Part shown: piece after piece, positions 12,059 through 23,706 of the stretch | Numbering within the stretch: position 1 is the stretch's first letter | How the letters are laid out: each line of letters starts with the position of its first letter | Source of the DNA: Hygrocybe punicea | Lineage: Eukaryota > Basidiomycota > Agaricomycetes > Agaricales > Hygrophoraceae | Direction of reading: 5' to 3' | Length of the DNA stretch: 64,000 bases | Assembly (NCBI GenBank): GCA_963556145.1 | Contig: OY744469.1 | Span: forward strand, 4,808,767-4,872,766 | Notes under the pieces: generated by a model | Told to the model about the DNA's origin: nothing | The model's database searches: none | Seen by the model: only the letters and a program-made list of their open reading frames with translations | Position numbers and translations under genes: made by a program

Positions 12059-13893
12059 TTATTTCTTCTTTACGACGTGTCCAAGAGAGTGTCCGACCTG
12101 GGATCGAGAGGCGTACGTCAGTAACTGTACGCCAAGTATATGTCAAGGATACATGCTTTCACCAGCGTCTCTACAGGTTCCTTCGAGTTCACCGCAAGGT
12201 CGTTGTCAAACCTGGTGTCTACGTTAGACCTCATACGAACGGATTAATCAAATCACACTTACTCGATGACACCTGGCGGGAAGACTGCGACAATTGTACT
12301 GCCTCCATATGCGAAATATCTAGTCACGGAAAGGAACTATTAGACCATCAAAGTTTCTTGGAATCCACGCACCCCAACTCCTCGCCCCTCTTCACTGTCT
12401 GGCCCTTCTCCACTGTCCATCTGATGCTCCCGACGAGTAATGCGCCGACCGCGATGAACGCGACCTGGCTACGCGTGTGTGCGTGTGTGAGGTAGAGAAC
12501 AGTCCGTGTGTTGGCAGTAAGCACGTCAAAGTTGACTTCGTTGATAGCTTGTGGATTGACTGCACATTGCAATGCAAACGAAGGTAGGTGCACCAGGTGA
12601 AGCAATCGTTAGGGGGCGGAACAACGCAAAAAAGCGCGCAAGGTACGAAGTGGGTACTAACTAACCTGTGTAGTACTGTCCAGGGATGTGCGTCATCTCA
12701 CCGACGACACCATCCAAGGGACTGTGGAAGCGATGATAATCCGCAGGGGCCAATCTGAAGATAGCGAGACTGGCATTGAGGAATGGTTTGGCCTTCTCCG
12801 GGGTGGTACCAAGGAGCTTCGGAATAGAAAATTCGTCTCCCTTTATCCTAAATAATTTTTTTTGAGGTAAATCAGTAGACGCTGATGAATGTATGTACGA
12901 ACCAGAATTTCTGGGCAAGGTCAACAGTCTGATATACTATGAGCCTGCAATCTGCGGCGCTACAAAACGCTGTGGGGTCCTCCAGATTTTGGACGGGACG
13001 TGCATCAGGCTTCAGTTTCCTTGCATCATTGATTCGAGAAATGTTGAGCTAGGACACCAAGGTGGGGTTATTATTGGCAATAGATACCTGAAGAAGAACT
13101 CATTGAAGCTTTTGTAGCTTGTGAGATTTGGTTCGAGTAGCTCATCCAGCTTGATTGAGTAAGTTTTGACGAAAGAGGGGATGGAAGAAACAGATTTGGG
13201 GCTATCATAAATTTTTCCTTGCTAAATATTATTAGACAGAGAATGAATAGATGCAACAGCCGGAGACTTAACGAGAGTAAACTACCTTTATAGACTGTTG
13301 TTGCAGGAGATGCTCCACCGTCGGATTGTTCTCAAGAACTTTAACCTGCTCTTTACCGTAAAATAGAAGATGCATCCCGATTCTGTAAAAAAGGGATCAA
13401 CGCTGATCTTCCAGGAGGGGTAAAGCGGCCAAAGACCGAGCATAGATTGGCATGGATTCGAATATCTTCTCTCCGGTTTCCCGAACGATAATGAAGTTCC
13501 CAATGTGATACTTGGCCTCCCTACTAGCCGTTGATGTCAGGCTCTCCATATAATCTCCAAGTGAACCCACAGCTTTTGTATCCCAGGTATGAGTTTGTGA
13601 ATCCACTTGGCGTGGTGGCCGAGCCCCACCATGCGCGCATGAATGCTCTGCGTGACATCGTCGTGCTCGGCGGAGTGCTCGACGATCGCTGCGAGACTGC
13701 TCGCCATTTCCTCCGTGTTCGTATCAGGGAGATTGTCCGGGTGGATGATCTCAATAGGCTTGTCGACGTCGCCAGGATTGTTGGATGCCATCGCTTTCCC
13801 TACTGTCTTGCTCTTTAGTTTCTGAAAGATTCTGGTAAGTTTCGATGGGGGAGCAATTGGTGGTGGCCTCTCGTAAGTAACCTGCAGCGACAT
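12059..13893 (-). CDS. phosphatidylserine decarboxylase family protein, 425 aa, ten exons
   Basis: Pyruvoyl enzyme of the PSD family, expected to make phosphatidylethanolamine from phosphatidylserine. Exons: 13571-13893, 13437-13523, 13286-13382, 13088-13221, 12903-13019, 12666-12847, 12373-12559, 12263-12319, 12157-12211, 12059-12097 (1278 nt). Seen in order: KYHIGNFIIVRETGEKIFES, SFNEFFFRKLKPDARPV, FCSAADCRL, LAPADYHRFHSP (catalytic His region), IPGQYYTVNPQAIN, VGALLVGSI, and the self-cleavage motif as YGGSTIV, whose Ser should become the pyruvoyl group. No C2 domain or obvious mitochondrial presequence is seen, so it differs from Psd2- and Psd1-type proteins; PSD-like amino-acid decarboxylases exist in fungi, so the substrate is not certain. 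The last intron (12098-12156) is GC-AG. Confidence 0.88.
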
Positions 13894-14039
13894 TTCATAA
13901 TCAGCTGGGGGAGATGGACCTCATCTCTTATTTATTTATAGCTGAACATGATGGATCACAAATGGCCTTTGAATTGTGTGCTTAACAATCTCCGCAATTT
14001 GCGGAAGTAAGCTAATCCATTCGACTACAAGTACAACAT

Positions 14040-17000
14040 TTACAGGGGAGGTAAGGGTCTTCGACAATGCGGACAAATATTCTAAAGGACAACAGTGGCT
14101 CAATAAAGGAGCTTGGGGCAGAAGGGTCGCGAGGCTGACCTTGATGGCAAGCCACTGGCAAATAAGCAAGTTAGCCACGACCGTAAGAAGTTCAATGATA
14201 AGCCGCACCTTCTCAAGACACTCTGTATGCTTTATCAACAACCAGCCAGGATTAACATCACATCGCACACGAAAAAGAAACCACATACGAATAAATGGTG
14301 ACAGGGAGCAAGACTATAATTCTTTCTTGCTGTGGCCCCAACACCTTTCTGCATGGCATTCAACAAGCCGCCGCCCTTCCCTTTACGATCTCGCTCTCCC
14401 CCATCGATCGACTTTGACCGAAGGAGTGACGGGTCTGTATAGATCGCGTCCATACAGATAGCGCAGTCACCTAGGGACTGTTCAGGTGATTCCCGGTCCG
14501 CAGACGGCATTGGCGGGTGGTAGTCGTAAATTTGCACTGCGACGTACTGAAGGGAGGAAATTTATGCATCATGACTTGCCAGCGAAACGTTATGATATGA
14601 AATACACATACTCTTTGCGGAATAAAAAACGAGGGGCTAAAATGCTGCTGAAGGATAACAACCAGAACCTGGAACAAAACAAAACATCCGAGCAGGCGGA
14701 CCCATGCTGTTCGCAACGAAAGACGAGGATGTCATCAGGTGGCACAAAATATTACGTATTAACTCACGCCGAGGTTGCACGTCGAGAACATTCCTTGGAC
14801 AAGCCAAAAAGTCTGCAAAGACTGTCATTGATGTATCACCGAAAAGAAATCCGAATCAACTGACATACGGCAAAGAAAAGTCGGAATATTGTGGTCCCGA
14901 TAAGATATTCTTTCGACAAAGCACTGCTCCTACCCCTACGTGCGGATCTCACAATTTGTGGTAACCAGAAGCACGAATACATAACAGTCACAAATGCCAA
15001 GGCAAGTGAAGGGGAAAGCACAACTCGAACGATAAATGTGAGGAAGATGACCAGAACTAGCCCTATAATTAAACTGGTGTGTTGAGTGTCCCGAATGCAT
15101 CATGATGCTGTACGTACAGAACCTTGCCTGTGCGTCCGATCTGAGGTATTGCCAAATTGACCTTGGGAATGTAGGGATGGTAGGTGCTGTTGGTGTTGGT
15201 GTTGGTGGAGGAAGCGCACCAGGTTGGCCTTGGGTTGGATTAGGCGGAAGTGAGACCTGGGCAGACTGACGTGAAGCAACATCTTCTGGCAATTGGACTT
15301 GGTAGATGAGATGCGCGAATTGCTAAAAGAAAGACTTCCTTTACTACCATGACTGTTGAACTGGTTACAATATAATCACGAACAGCTTCATATATAAACA
15401 GAAGGCAGGCAAAGAATGCGGGTACGATGAGCGAAAGCGAAGGCCTCCCTTCTGCAAGGATGGCAAAGGTGATGTGCGCGGCGAAAGCGACAGAGTCGAC
15501 GATAGCTTGCGAAAGAAAAGTCCACCATGAAACACGGGAGACGCTCGCTGGGGTGCGGGTACGCGCCATCTGTCTTGCCAAGAGGACCAGGAGCCCGAAG
15601 TATGCGAATGAAGCCATACCGGCGTCTATAAACACAGTCAGATAAAACTCGGTTGAGAATTATGGACCGAGAACCCACAAGTGATGACTTTGCGGAAGAA
15701 AGTTCGAGATCTGTAGAAATCATCACGTTGAGTCAAGGTCGCAGTCTACTCTTTTCCACGTCTAACCTGAGCCCTTCGGTGTTGATAACCTCGTAAAGAA
15801 TTCCGCAATCTTTGCTGATAAGGAGTCCATCCACGGATAGCTTGGGCGATTTCACGATCCATATTCCAGTCGGCTTCTGAAGCTCATCTTCAAGCTCCCG
15901 CATGAGCACGTCAGGTACAGCGGCCGGCCCAATCTGCGCATAGAACGTGAAGGGACACACCGACTTTAGTTTGTCATCTTAAAAGAACGTATAAACAAAG
16001 TGCATGCGTGACAGCGGTGCTCGAACTGACTGTTATTCGACATTTCTTGATCGATTACTCCCGCGTCGATTAGATGCCTGAGTTTTGTTATGCGTCCTGA
16101 AAGTTCGGGAGCGACGACAAGAGCCGTTTCATTTCTATGGGACTCAGGGACAAGAGACGGTAAGCGGCGGATATCGATCTGGCGTCTGCGCGATTCAAGG
16201 ACATCAGGTCCTGAAGCTTGAAGATCGGAGAGAGATTTTTGAGAAGGTTACTCACCCAGTAGGTTCCGCGATGCCATAGATGGAGCCATTCCTAATGAAA
16301 TGGACACCCTCGAATTCGAGTCGGAAGTCTTCCGCATTATTCGCATCTGTGAGTTCAATCTTGCCCTACTGCTCTATATAACCTTGCACACCTCATAAAT
16401 TATGAAGAAACTCACATGAATCAAAGCAATATTCTGGGAAACATTTTCCATCGGTAATGGTTTCTTTTCAACAACACTCAAAGCCACTTTATGCGAAGCT
16501 GACCAGTTCCATGTTCCCACCCAGTCCGCAACGTTCGTCATGTTTACCCCGACCATTATATTTTCTGCCAAATTGCTCCATGGTTGCTTAGGCGAATTTC
16601 CTGAGATAGACGAAGGTGTGATGTTATGGAATTTAACATCCCCGTGGATGAATCCAGTGATGTTGGGATAGTATGACGAGTGATTGGGGTCAATAAATGG
16701 ACCGAATACATTAAAATAGGAGAGTAATGGTTCAAGAGACAAGTCTCTCTCTGGCTATATTAGCAACATTTAGTTCCAGGCCGAACCGTGCGCAGCAACG
16801 AGAACACTGACGAGAGTGAAGTTAGACTCTGTCCCGTTCAACCAAGCGGTGTAATTCGCCAGCTGGTAGCCCAGTGCTTGTAAGGTATCTTGATACTGAT
16901 GTCGAGCAAGGAGTTCATCCCCGTTGTGACTTGTGAGCATGAAGAGTATGAAGCCAAGGAAGAGGAGAGACGGAATAGAGCTTCGCTGACGTTGTGGTCG

Positions 17001-17048
17001 AGCCGGCGCCGTGGCAGATTCTGCATCAGCTGGAGCCTGTTCGACCAT
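14040..17048 (-). CDS. TUL1: Tul1/Dsc1-type RING E3 ubiquitin ligase, 736 aa, 15 exons
   Basis: Membrane RING-H2 ligase of the Golgi/endosome Dsc complex that ubiquitinates membrane proteins. Exons: 16812-17048, 16416-16754, 16256-16365, 16031-16185, 15767-15977, 15679-15710, 15384-15625, 15123-15322, 14865-15073, 14768-14812, 14612-14706, 14289-14546, 14209-14229, 14140-14154, 14040-14081 (2211 nt, all phases agree; yeast Tul1 is 758 aa). N-terminal signal-anchor (LLFLGFILFML), glycosylation-type NxT/S sites in a lumenal domain, FEGVHFIRNGSIYGIAEPTG, CPFTFYAQIGP, then about seven hydrophobic segments and a C-terminal RING: DCAICMDAI ... APCHHLF-HTECLEK-WLAIK-NICPHCRRPLPPL. The tail ending PLPPL is characteristic. 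The RING is split over exons of 21 and 15 nt. Its start codon is 82 bp from that of the divergent NNF1 gene. Confidence 0.92.
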
Positions 17049-17130
17049 GGTTGGTGAAAGCTTGGCCGCCCTTCAAGCTTCAAGTTCGGGTGTACTATGG
17101 TAACGGATGTAATGTAAGTCACACGCTGTC
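17049..17130. promoter_or_regulatory. 82 bp divergent TUL1/NNF1 intergenic region
   Basis: The two ATG codons point away from each other with only 82 bp between, so the promoters must overlap each other or the 5' ends of the genes. No TATA box is evident. Confidence 0.4.
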
Positions 17131-17944
17131 ATGGACTCAACCACAGGCAGCAAACGCTGGACACATTTTTATTCAGCCCTCCAACTCGCGATTCAACGGT
17201 CTGCTCATAAGTGGAGGTGCGTATAGACCCAATCTTAACGTGATTTCTCTCACTCCATCTTCGAGTCAAGTTTCGATGACTTTGTAGAGTGCTTTGCTTT
17301 GTGGGCCGAGGAGTCGCCAGACGGCGCGTCTTCCGTTTTTAACACTATATCTAACTACCAGGAATCTCAAATTACTGTACGTGCTATCTTTCTTAAGAGC
17401 GAACATGGCCTTAGTGGGCTTTTAGACCGACATCGACAATTTGCTTAAGCGGTATAACGTCAAGGAGAACATCGACATCTTGCATGCAGTAGTAAACGAC
17501 GCCGTTGCACGGAAGGCGAATGCAACTGCCGGTAATGATGTTTGGAAGGCAGACTTACCACCACAAGCTGCTGTTCGCGCAAGGACGATTCCCCTCCTGG
17601 AAGCCGAGAGTAAGCGATTGCGTACAATGCTCAAACAAGTAGGGTGGCAAATCTACCGTATCGCACGTAGCTCATGTGTGCATCACTGCAGCTCGATGAG
17701 CAAAATTGGCGGCTTCAGTGCGAAATGGAGGACAATGTTCGAATACGCAATGAGAATGACGAGAGAGCCGCCGCACTTCTTTCCAAAGCCCATCAAGTAA
17801 ACTCACCAAAACGTAGTTGAATCCTTGAAGTTGCTTACCGCACTTGGACAGATTTTCGAGAAGACCAGGAAACTGCCATTGGACGAGATCGAGTCATGGA
17901 CAGTCCAGACGGCAGAATCCATAAAACCTACCCAACGCTCGTAA
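17131..17944 (+). CDS. NNF1: kinetochore MIS12-complex subunit Nnf1, 200 aa
   Basis: Member of the Nnf1/PMF1 family, a subunit of the Mis12/MIND complex linking the inner kinetochore to Ndc80. Exons 17131-17216, 17271-17376, 17426-17638, 17692-17796, 17852-17944 (603 nt; introns 49-55 nt; phases agree). Recognised from the family pattern RWTHFYSALQLAIQRSAHKW, FDDFVECFALWAEESPD, then YNVKENIDILHAVVNDA, then AVRARTIPLLEAES, and the terminal LPLDEIESWTVQTAES. The middle is predicted coiled coil, as in the family. The last intron is chosen as 55 nt because a shorter alternative 3' site would give an intron below 40 nt. Confidence 0.87.
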
Positions 17945-18353
17945 ACTCCTAGTCTCGATATAGGCTAATCTTCCCCCTCTCCCTCCTCGCCACTTGTGAA
18001 TCTGTCTCTTGTCTATCTTTTCACTTGTTTCCGCTGACATCAACCGAGACGGCTACTCTGAAGTCACTTTTTGTATGTAACCCCTCCGATCATGATGCAT
18101 CACCTACGTATGGGTGTGAGCGTCAGTGTCGTTGCTAAATGTTCCAAGTTTTACTCAGATCCTGATTATGCTTCCCTGACGCGGAAAAATCGAGACATTA
18201 CAACGGATATCTTGCTCCCACCTATATTTCATCCCTCTATCGGCAACACATAGCTGCGACAACTCCTAATATTTCACCAAATACAATGTAGCATATTAAC
18301 TCGCCCGGTGCAACGTTCAACGTTACATGTTCACTGAATCACAACAGTCTATT
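17945..18353. other. intergenic, converging 3' ends, nothing recognised
   Basis: Lies between the stop codons of NNF1 (plus) and the F-box gene (minus), so it should hold both 3' UTRs. No repeat or RNA gene was seen. Confidence 0.5.
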
Positions 18354-19635
18354 TCATTTCTCCGATCGATCGGGACCTGTAACGTTTAGTTCCTCTACCC
18401 TATCTTCAACAAGAAGCTCCTGGTTCCGATCATGATAGATATTCGAAGGAAGGACCTTGCGATATATAACCCTCAAAGACTTCTTTTCGGCATTCTTGAC
18501 CTTGCAGAGGACTTCCCTTGCCGCGACGATTGCACTGTTTAAGGGCACATCACTTCTCGTCGGGATGGAATCCTCCTTGTGCAAAATTTCTATCGTGGAG
18601 AGATGCTTCAAGGTTGTAAGACGACAGATGACGACCTGTTTGACGGGAAATCAAACACGATGAAAGAAGGAAGCATGGGGATTGCAAACCGAGGGTAGCG
18701 GTGGAATCTCAATGCATCGAAGGTTCGGAATGGCTTTCACGAGACCTGCGAAATCGACACATTGATTGACACCCATGTGTATTCAGATTGAGCACTCCAC
18801 CGACGTTTCATCTGTGGTTCATTCAGGTGGAACCCCTTTACCACCTCCACTCTTTTGCAACCCTTGATGATGGCGCCGACGAGCACGCTAGGGTTACCAT
18901 CCGTGCAAATAACGGTGCGCACATCAGGGCAACACTTGAGGATGCTATATGCTTGGGCAGGCAAGGTGATGGTGCGGATGGACGGGAACTGTAACCCCTC
19001 AAATCCATTCTTCAGCGTAGTTATCATTCGCGCATGTGCGTGGACAATCTGGAGGGTGTGCAAGTTCGGCAGCCCAGACAGACACTGAGCGAATTCAGGA
19101 ATGACAGTGTCGACAGAGCATCGCGTCAAGACTACATTGGCTATTCTAGTGTTGAGATCAACAGCTGCTGTTGCGAACGAGGGAAAGTGAAGGTAGAAGA
19201 AGGTCGAACAAACCGAATGTGGTCAGCGAGATCTTTCCTCTTGTACGACAACCCGACACATCTGGATTCCATAGTCCTTGAGACCTGCAGATACCATGCG
19301 CTTTTCCACCGGGCCGTGCAAACATCCAGGCGCTCCCACAGTAACGGCAAGAACACACGGCGCAACGCACGGCACGTTTGGGAAAGAGCCCTGAGCGCGT
19401 CAGGTCGCTCACAATACAATGGCGGGAGGTAAGCTTCTTCTAATGCCAACCATACACGCTTCGGGACTGGGGGATAATATGAAATGATTTCGAGATATAA
19501 TTCAACTGCAAAGGACAGAAAGAGACTGGTTTGAGGGTGGCCACGCAAATCCTGTTTGATATGCGGCGATGACGCTTTCAGCGCTTCCGGTGGAGTAATG
19601 TCAGTCTTTGCAAGCTTTCGGGAATGCTGGTGCAT
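18354..19635 (-). CDS. F-box-like protein, 366 aa, four exons
   Basis: Exons 19214-19635, 18805-19145, 18690-18745, 18354-18635 (1101 nt; introns 68, 59, 54 nt; phases agree). The N-terminal region LFLSFAVELYLEIISYYPPV followed by DALRALSQTCRALRRVFLPL and LLWERLDVC is the F-box pattern of the expanded Agaricomycete F-box family, which recruits targets to SCF ubiquitin ligases. The rest has leucine-rich-like segments (LSGLPNLHTLQIVHAH, IPNLRCIEIPPLPS, LKHLSTIEIL) as expected for substrate-binding repeats. Substrate unknown. The naive reading frame appears broken near 19146, but a 68 nt GT-AG intron restores it as ADHIR-IANVVLTRCS. Confidence 0.75.
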
Positions 19636-19878
19636 GGAAGGGATAAATGTGGTAGAGTTGGGACTACCTTTTTATCACTGTGAATTGACTCCAACTGACA
19701 TTATGTGCGGATGCGACTGCAGTCATATTTATTTGGCAATTGTTTGGCAACAGCCTCTGCTGAATCCGTCGACCCGTGGAATGATTATAAATCACGGTAT
19801 GATCGAAGCACAGCCGTTGCCATGGTATCTTCCTTTGGACATGATGCATGATGCCTGTATGTTTTTATCCTGTTGGCC

Positions 19879-21172
19879 ATGTCTTTCAACGGTGACTGGT
19901 ACCGTCTAACAAATGCGTACACTGGCTCGGGTATCGCCCTCGACGTTGTCAACGACAACGGCACCAGCTCGTCCGGGACACTGCAGATGGCAGCCGTTGG
20001 AGCTTTTTCCGGCCAATATTGGCATTTCGAGCCCAATCCATCTGGCTCTGGCACATATGCCCTCTATACACAATTTCTTGGGCCCGGAAAGCGTCTCGAC
20101 GTCTACGGCAATGACAAAACGATGCCGCACTTGGGCGATGCTGGGGACTATTCCGGGCAGATCTGGACGATCACGCCATGGGACGATGGGACATGGATGT
20201 TGACCAACATGTTTTCAGGGCCAGATTTGCATTTAGATGTGTATAGCGACACGAAGGTGCCGTTCATGGGAAATGGAGACCACACTGGTCAGCACTGGAC
20301 TATTCGATTGATTGGGTCTGTCACCGCAACAACATCACAATCTTCTCGTCCGCCATCAACCAGCACGAGTCCAGCGTCATCAGGATCTTCTCGTCCCGCT
20401 GCATCCCATCTGTCGTCAAAGTGAGCGTTGACATTCCTCGTTGTATGACCCCACAGAATGTAACCCCGTACATGGCAGAAAGACACCCGTGACAGCTATC
20501 ATTGGCGGAACGGTTGGGGGTTTAGCTTTGGTCCTCTTTTTGTTTGCGTTTCTGCTTTTCTGGGTGAAGAGCCGGAAGCAGTTCAAGCCGAGTTCGGCGA
20601 ACGACCTTGGGAAACAAGCAACGGCAACAGTTACGCCATTTGACGCCAGAGTTACGCAGCCGCAACCACCACCAGCGGCATTTCCTGCGATTGGGCCCCC
20701 GGCCCCTGTTCCTTCGCCTATTTCACCGAGTACCACAGGAAAAAATTGGTCTTCTCAACCGCCAGCGGATCACCTCGTGACTTCGTCGTCTCCAGCGGTC
20801 ATGTCAGTGACTCGCCTTTCTTCTACCGCTGCTGCACCTACACCCATTGCGTCCATCGCAACTCCCCCTGGTCCCCTTGCCCCGAGCCAAATTCTTACCC
20901 ACGAGCATACGGATCCCGACTCGATGAGGTACCCTAGTTCTCAAACCGGCTCTCATGTGCCCTCGTCGCCGCCTACTGTCACGCAGACCAGTCGGCTCGA
21001 CGACGAGCAGGTGGAGTTTGCGACCGAGCTTTATCGCCAGGGGGTGCCTGCTGCTGATGTCGCACGGATAGTAGGGAATATGCTGACGGATAGAGAAGGT
21101 CTGCCCAGCAGAGTGGAATGGACCGATCATAGGGCCCAGCCGCCGACATACGACTTCAAGACCGAGCCATGA
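19879..21172 (+). CDS. ricin-B-like lectin single-pass membrane protein, 411 aa
   Basis: Exons 19879-20420 and 20479-21172 (1236 nt; 58 nt intron). I start at the ATG at 19879 (MSFNGDWYRLTNAY). Residues 1-145 form a beta-trefoil-like unit with three Q-x-W motifs (SGQYWHF, SGQIWTI, TGQHWTI), typical of ricin-B/CBM13 carbohydrate-binding folds. A Ser/Thr/Pro stalk follows, then one membrane helix (AIIGGTVGGLALVLFLFAFL) with a basic stop FWVKSRK. The cytosolic tail is Ser/Pro/Thr-rich and ends with a helix (FATELYRQGVPAADVARIVG) and PPTYDF. No N-terminal signal peptide is visible, so how the lectin domain is exported, or whether it stays inside, is unclear. The tail resembles that of the gene at 25039-26398. 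Confidence 0.75.
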
Positions 21173-21568
21173 TTTCTGGGATCATGGTCCTGTTTGCGTG
21201 TTCAACGGATAGTGATGATATGTGATTCTTTTTACCGTATGGCGGAGTAGTATACCCACGTATGGAGTACCAGACTATCATGATGTCCAGTGGCATACAT
21301 CCTACTTTCTCAATTCTACATCCACTGGAATTTTATTGAAATGTACACTTCTTGTAAATATGACGATAACGACAGCAAGTAGTATTATAGCCATATATAA
21401 ACGTATGCAAGGATATCGAGAGCAACACAAATTATGCATCAGGATGAAAAGAGATGACAGCAAATTACAGCAAGAAAACGAGGACAAGGGGAAAGCAGTT
21501 CAGAACGTGTGTAACAGGGGTGGACCACGATAACAAAGTAAGAAAACGAGGTGAATGGAGAAAGCAGT
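21173..21568. other. intergenic, converging 3' ends
   Basis: About 395 bp between the lectin-like gene and the kinase gene. AT-rich, no further gene seen. Confidence 0.5.
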
Positions 21569-23692
21569 TCAATACATGAGAAGCACATCGTGAACGTTCG
21601 GCCTACTCGTGGGTTCGACAGCCCAGCATTTAACCATGAGATTCCAAAGCTTGTCATCGAAACCTCTATTGATGACAGCAGGATCGGTGGGCCTCGTTGG
21701 TTTTTCGCCCTGATATAACCGAAGCAAGACCGCATTATTGTTGGGGATATCACAATAAGGCGATTTGTGAGTAATAAGCTGCAGATATATATTGTCAGGC
21801 CATCGTGATGTTCTGTGGCAGCATTCAGGCATACCTCAAGGGCTGTCATGGCGAAGGCGTAGATGTCGGAATGGGTAGACAAGACCCCAGGCCCAGCTCC
21901 TGGCCCGATACAAACTTCGGGTGCCATCCAGCGATAGGAATCGGATATGCAGCGACTTTGTGTAAAGGGGACACCCGTAACATCTGCAACAATCTATTGC
22001 ATGCGATGAATGGGGTGAAAAAAACAACAACCACTATCACCAGAGGCATGCACCTGTGACAGGCCGAAGTCCGCAATGAGTGGCCTCCCTTCATCATTGA
22101 TGGCAATGTTTGCCTAGAAGCAATCTGGTCAGGACAATCCTCGAGACAGACATTACAGAACGGACTCCTTTGAGATCACCATGGATGACAGGAGGGTTCA
22201 TTGTGTGAAGAACTTGAAGCCCTTCACCAACGCCCCGAATCTGTCCAGATTAGTAAAGATAGAAATGTAAATATTCTAGTGCAGAGTACTGACCAAATTA
22301 CGGTAGTTGACCTGGCCGTCATGTATCTTCACGTAGTCAATGGCGTTCCCGTTTTTCTGCCAGGGACTGACCATATACCTTGACAAATAATCAATTCACC
22401 GACCCTCTTTCCTTTGGCGACAAGGAGACTGACCGAGGACCATCATCTTGACCGCACCCGTAGAAGGGTAGCACGTGCCTTCCACGGTCAACCTTCCAAA
22501 TATCTCCCCAAATCTTAACTTCTCTCATAAAACGCTACGACATTGTTCAGAATGTAGACAACAAGCGACAAGGATAAAAACATTTACCCGCAGGCTCTTG
22601 TCGTTCGGAAGGAAGGCCCGGATGAACTTCACGGCAACCTTTTCACTTTGCAAATACACCCCTTCCCATACATCCATGATAGGAGTGCCACTGACAGCAT
22701 GTCGACCGACAAGTTTAACCGTTCCTCTCTTGAGGTTGAGATCTGGGAGAAGTTGTCCGGCTTCCTGTGTCAGTTGGTAAAGGTTACTTTGGAGCCCAGT
22801 TTGCATGGGATCATCTCTGTCTACTATTTCAAGAGACTACATCTTTGTTAGTCATCGATGCATTGCGCGAATTTCAGATAACAAGAATTACGTTTTGTAG
22901 AAGTCTCAACAAGGCGTCCAGCTTGTCAGAATTTCCAGAGGTAGTCTCGTGTATGATGTTTTGCAAGTTCTCGGTTTTGGACAAGTGTTCCATCACTTCG
23001 TCGTGATCACGTTTCCGATGCATCTCGAATTCGTCATGCCATTCGTGAATTTGTAGGTGTGATGCGATCTGTAAACATTGGAAGCATGAAGAGCCAACGC
23101 AGCGCAGCAGGTATACCGCCAACCCACCTGGAACTTGGCCAAGCAATCAGAGATATCTACGTTAAAGCGTCGGATGTCGTCCGTAATCCCCGCTTGGCAA
23201 ATAAAAGCAGGGATGGTTTTCAATCTTGCCCACGTTTCCAGTTTGTTCTGGATTGCTACCAGTGTACTACAAAATATTAGTTGGAGAAAGTTTCGAGGAT
23301 GTTGGTCTGACTTGTTCGCGGCATGTAACGCATCTGCTAATCTATCGGGAAGACCTCCCCGCACATCCTTCCCGCCGTCGCGCAAGGCTAGCAATAGTAA
23401 ACAACAACGATTCCGGAGGTGATTAATCAAGTTCCTTTCAGTATGTGGCGTAAACACGGGAAACAAACAATATTGAGACGCACATTTACCTGTTGACAGT
23501 GACATTCCGACACAACTGGATAATGCCGCAGACAGCGTTGACAGCAGGATTCAACCAAGGGACGGGGGCGAACGAGGCAGCCACCTGAGCGGCTGACTGA
23601 CCTAGAATAAAGGCTAAATCCAATGAACCCATGAACTGGACTCACAGCAAGGACTGCTCGAGAGGGACTGGTGACACAGGAAAATGTCCCAT
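21569..23692 (-). CDS. protein kinase with MLKL-like N-terminal domain, about 510 aa
   Basis: Phase-consistent exons: 23490-23601, 23312-23434, 23128-23266, 22892-23068, 22588-22836, 22434-22534, 22294-22378, 22166-22240, 22054-22113, 21835-21993, 21569-21778, plus a likely first exon 23646-23692. The first 200 residues ([32 protein letters not shown], then [20 protein letters not shown] and [17 protein letters not shown]) match the four-helix MLKL-type N-domain that many Agaricomycete kinases carry; in animal MLKL this domain kills cells by membrane attack. The kinase part has VAVKFIRAF (Lys), [11 protein letters not shown] (HGD instead of HRD), DFG, WMAPEV and [13 protein letters not shown], so it looks catalytically complete. 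The join of first and second exon is off by one base in phase: either the start lies elsewhere or there is a frame lesion. Substrate unknown. Confidence 0.75.
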
Positions 23693-23706
23693 TGAGGCCC
23701 TTTTAG

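Noticed and set aside
19146..19213. Frameshift making the F-box gene a pseudogene
   Set aside because: A canonical 68 nt intron restores the conserved reading frame, so the gene appears intact.
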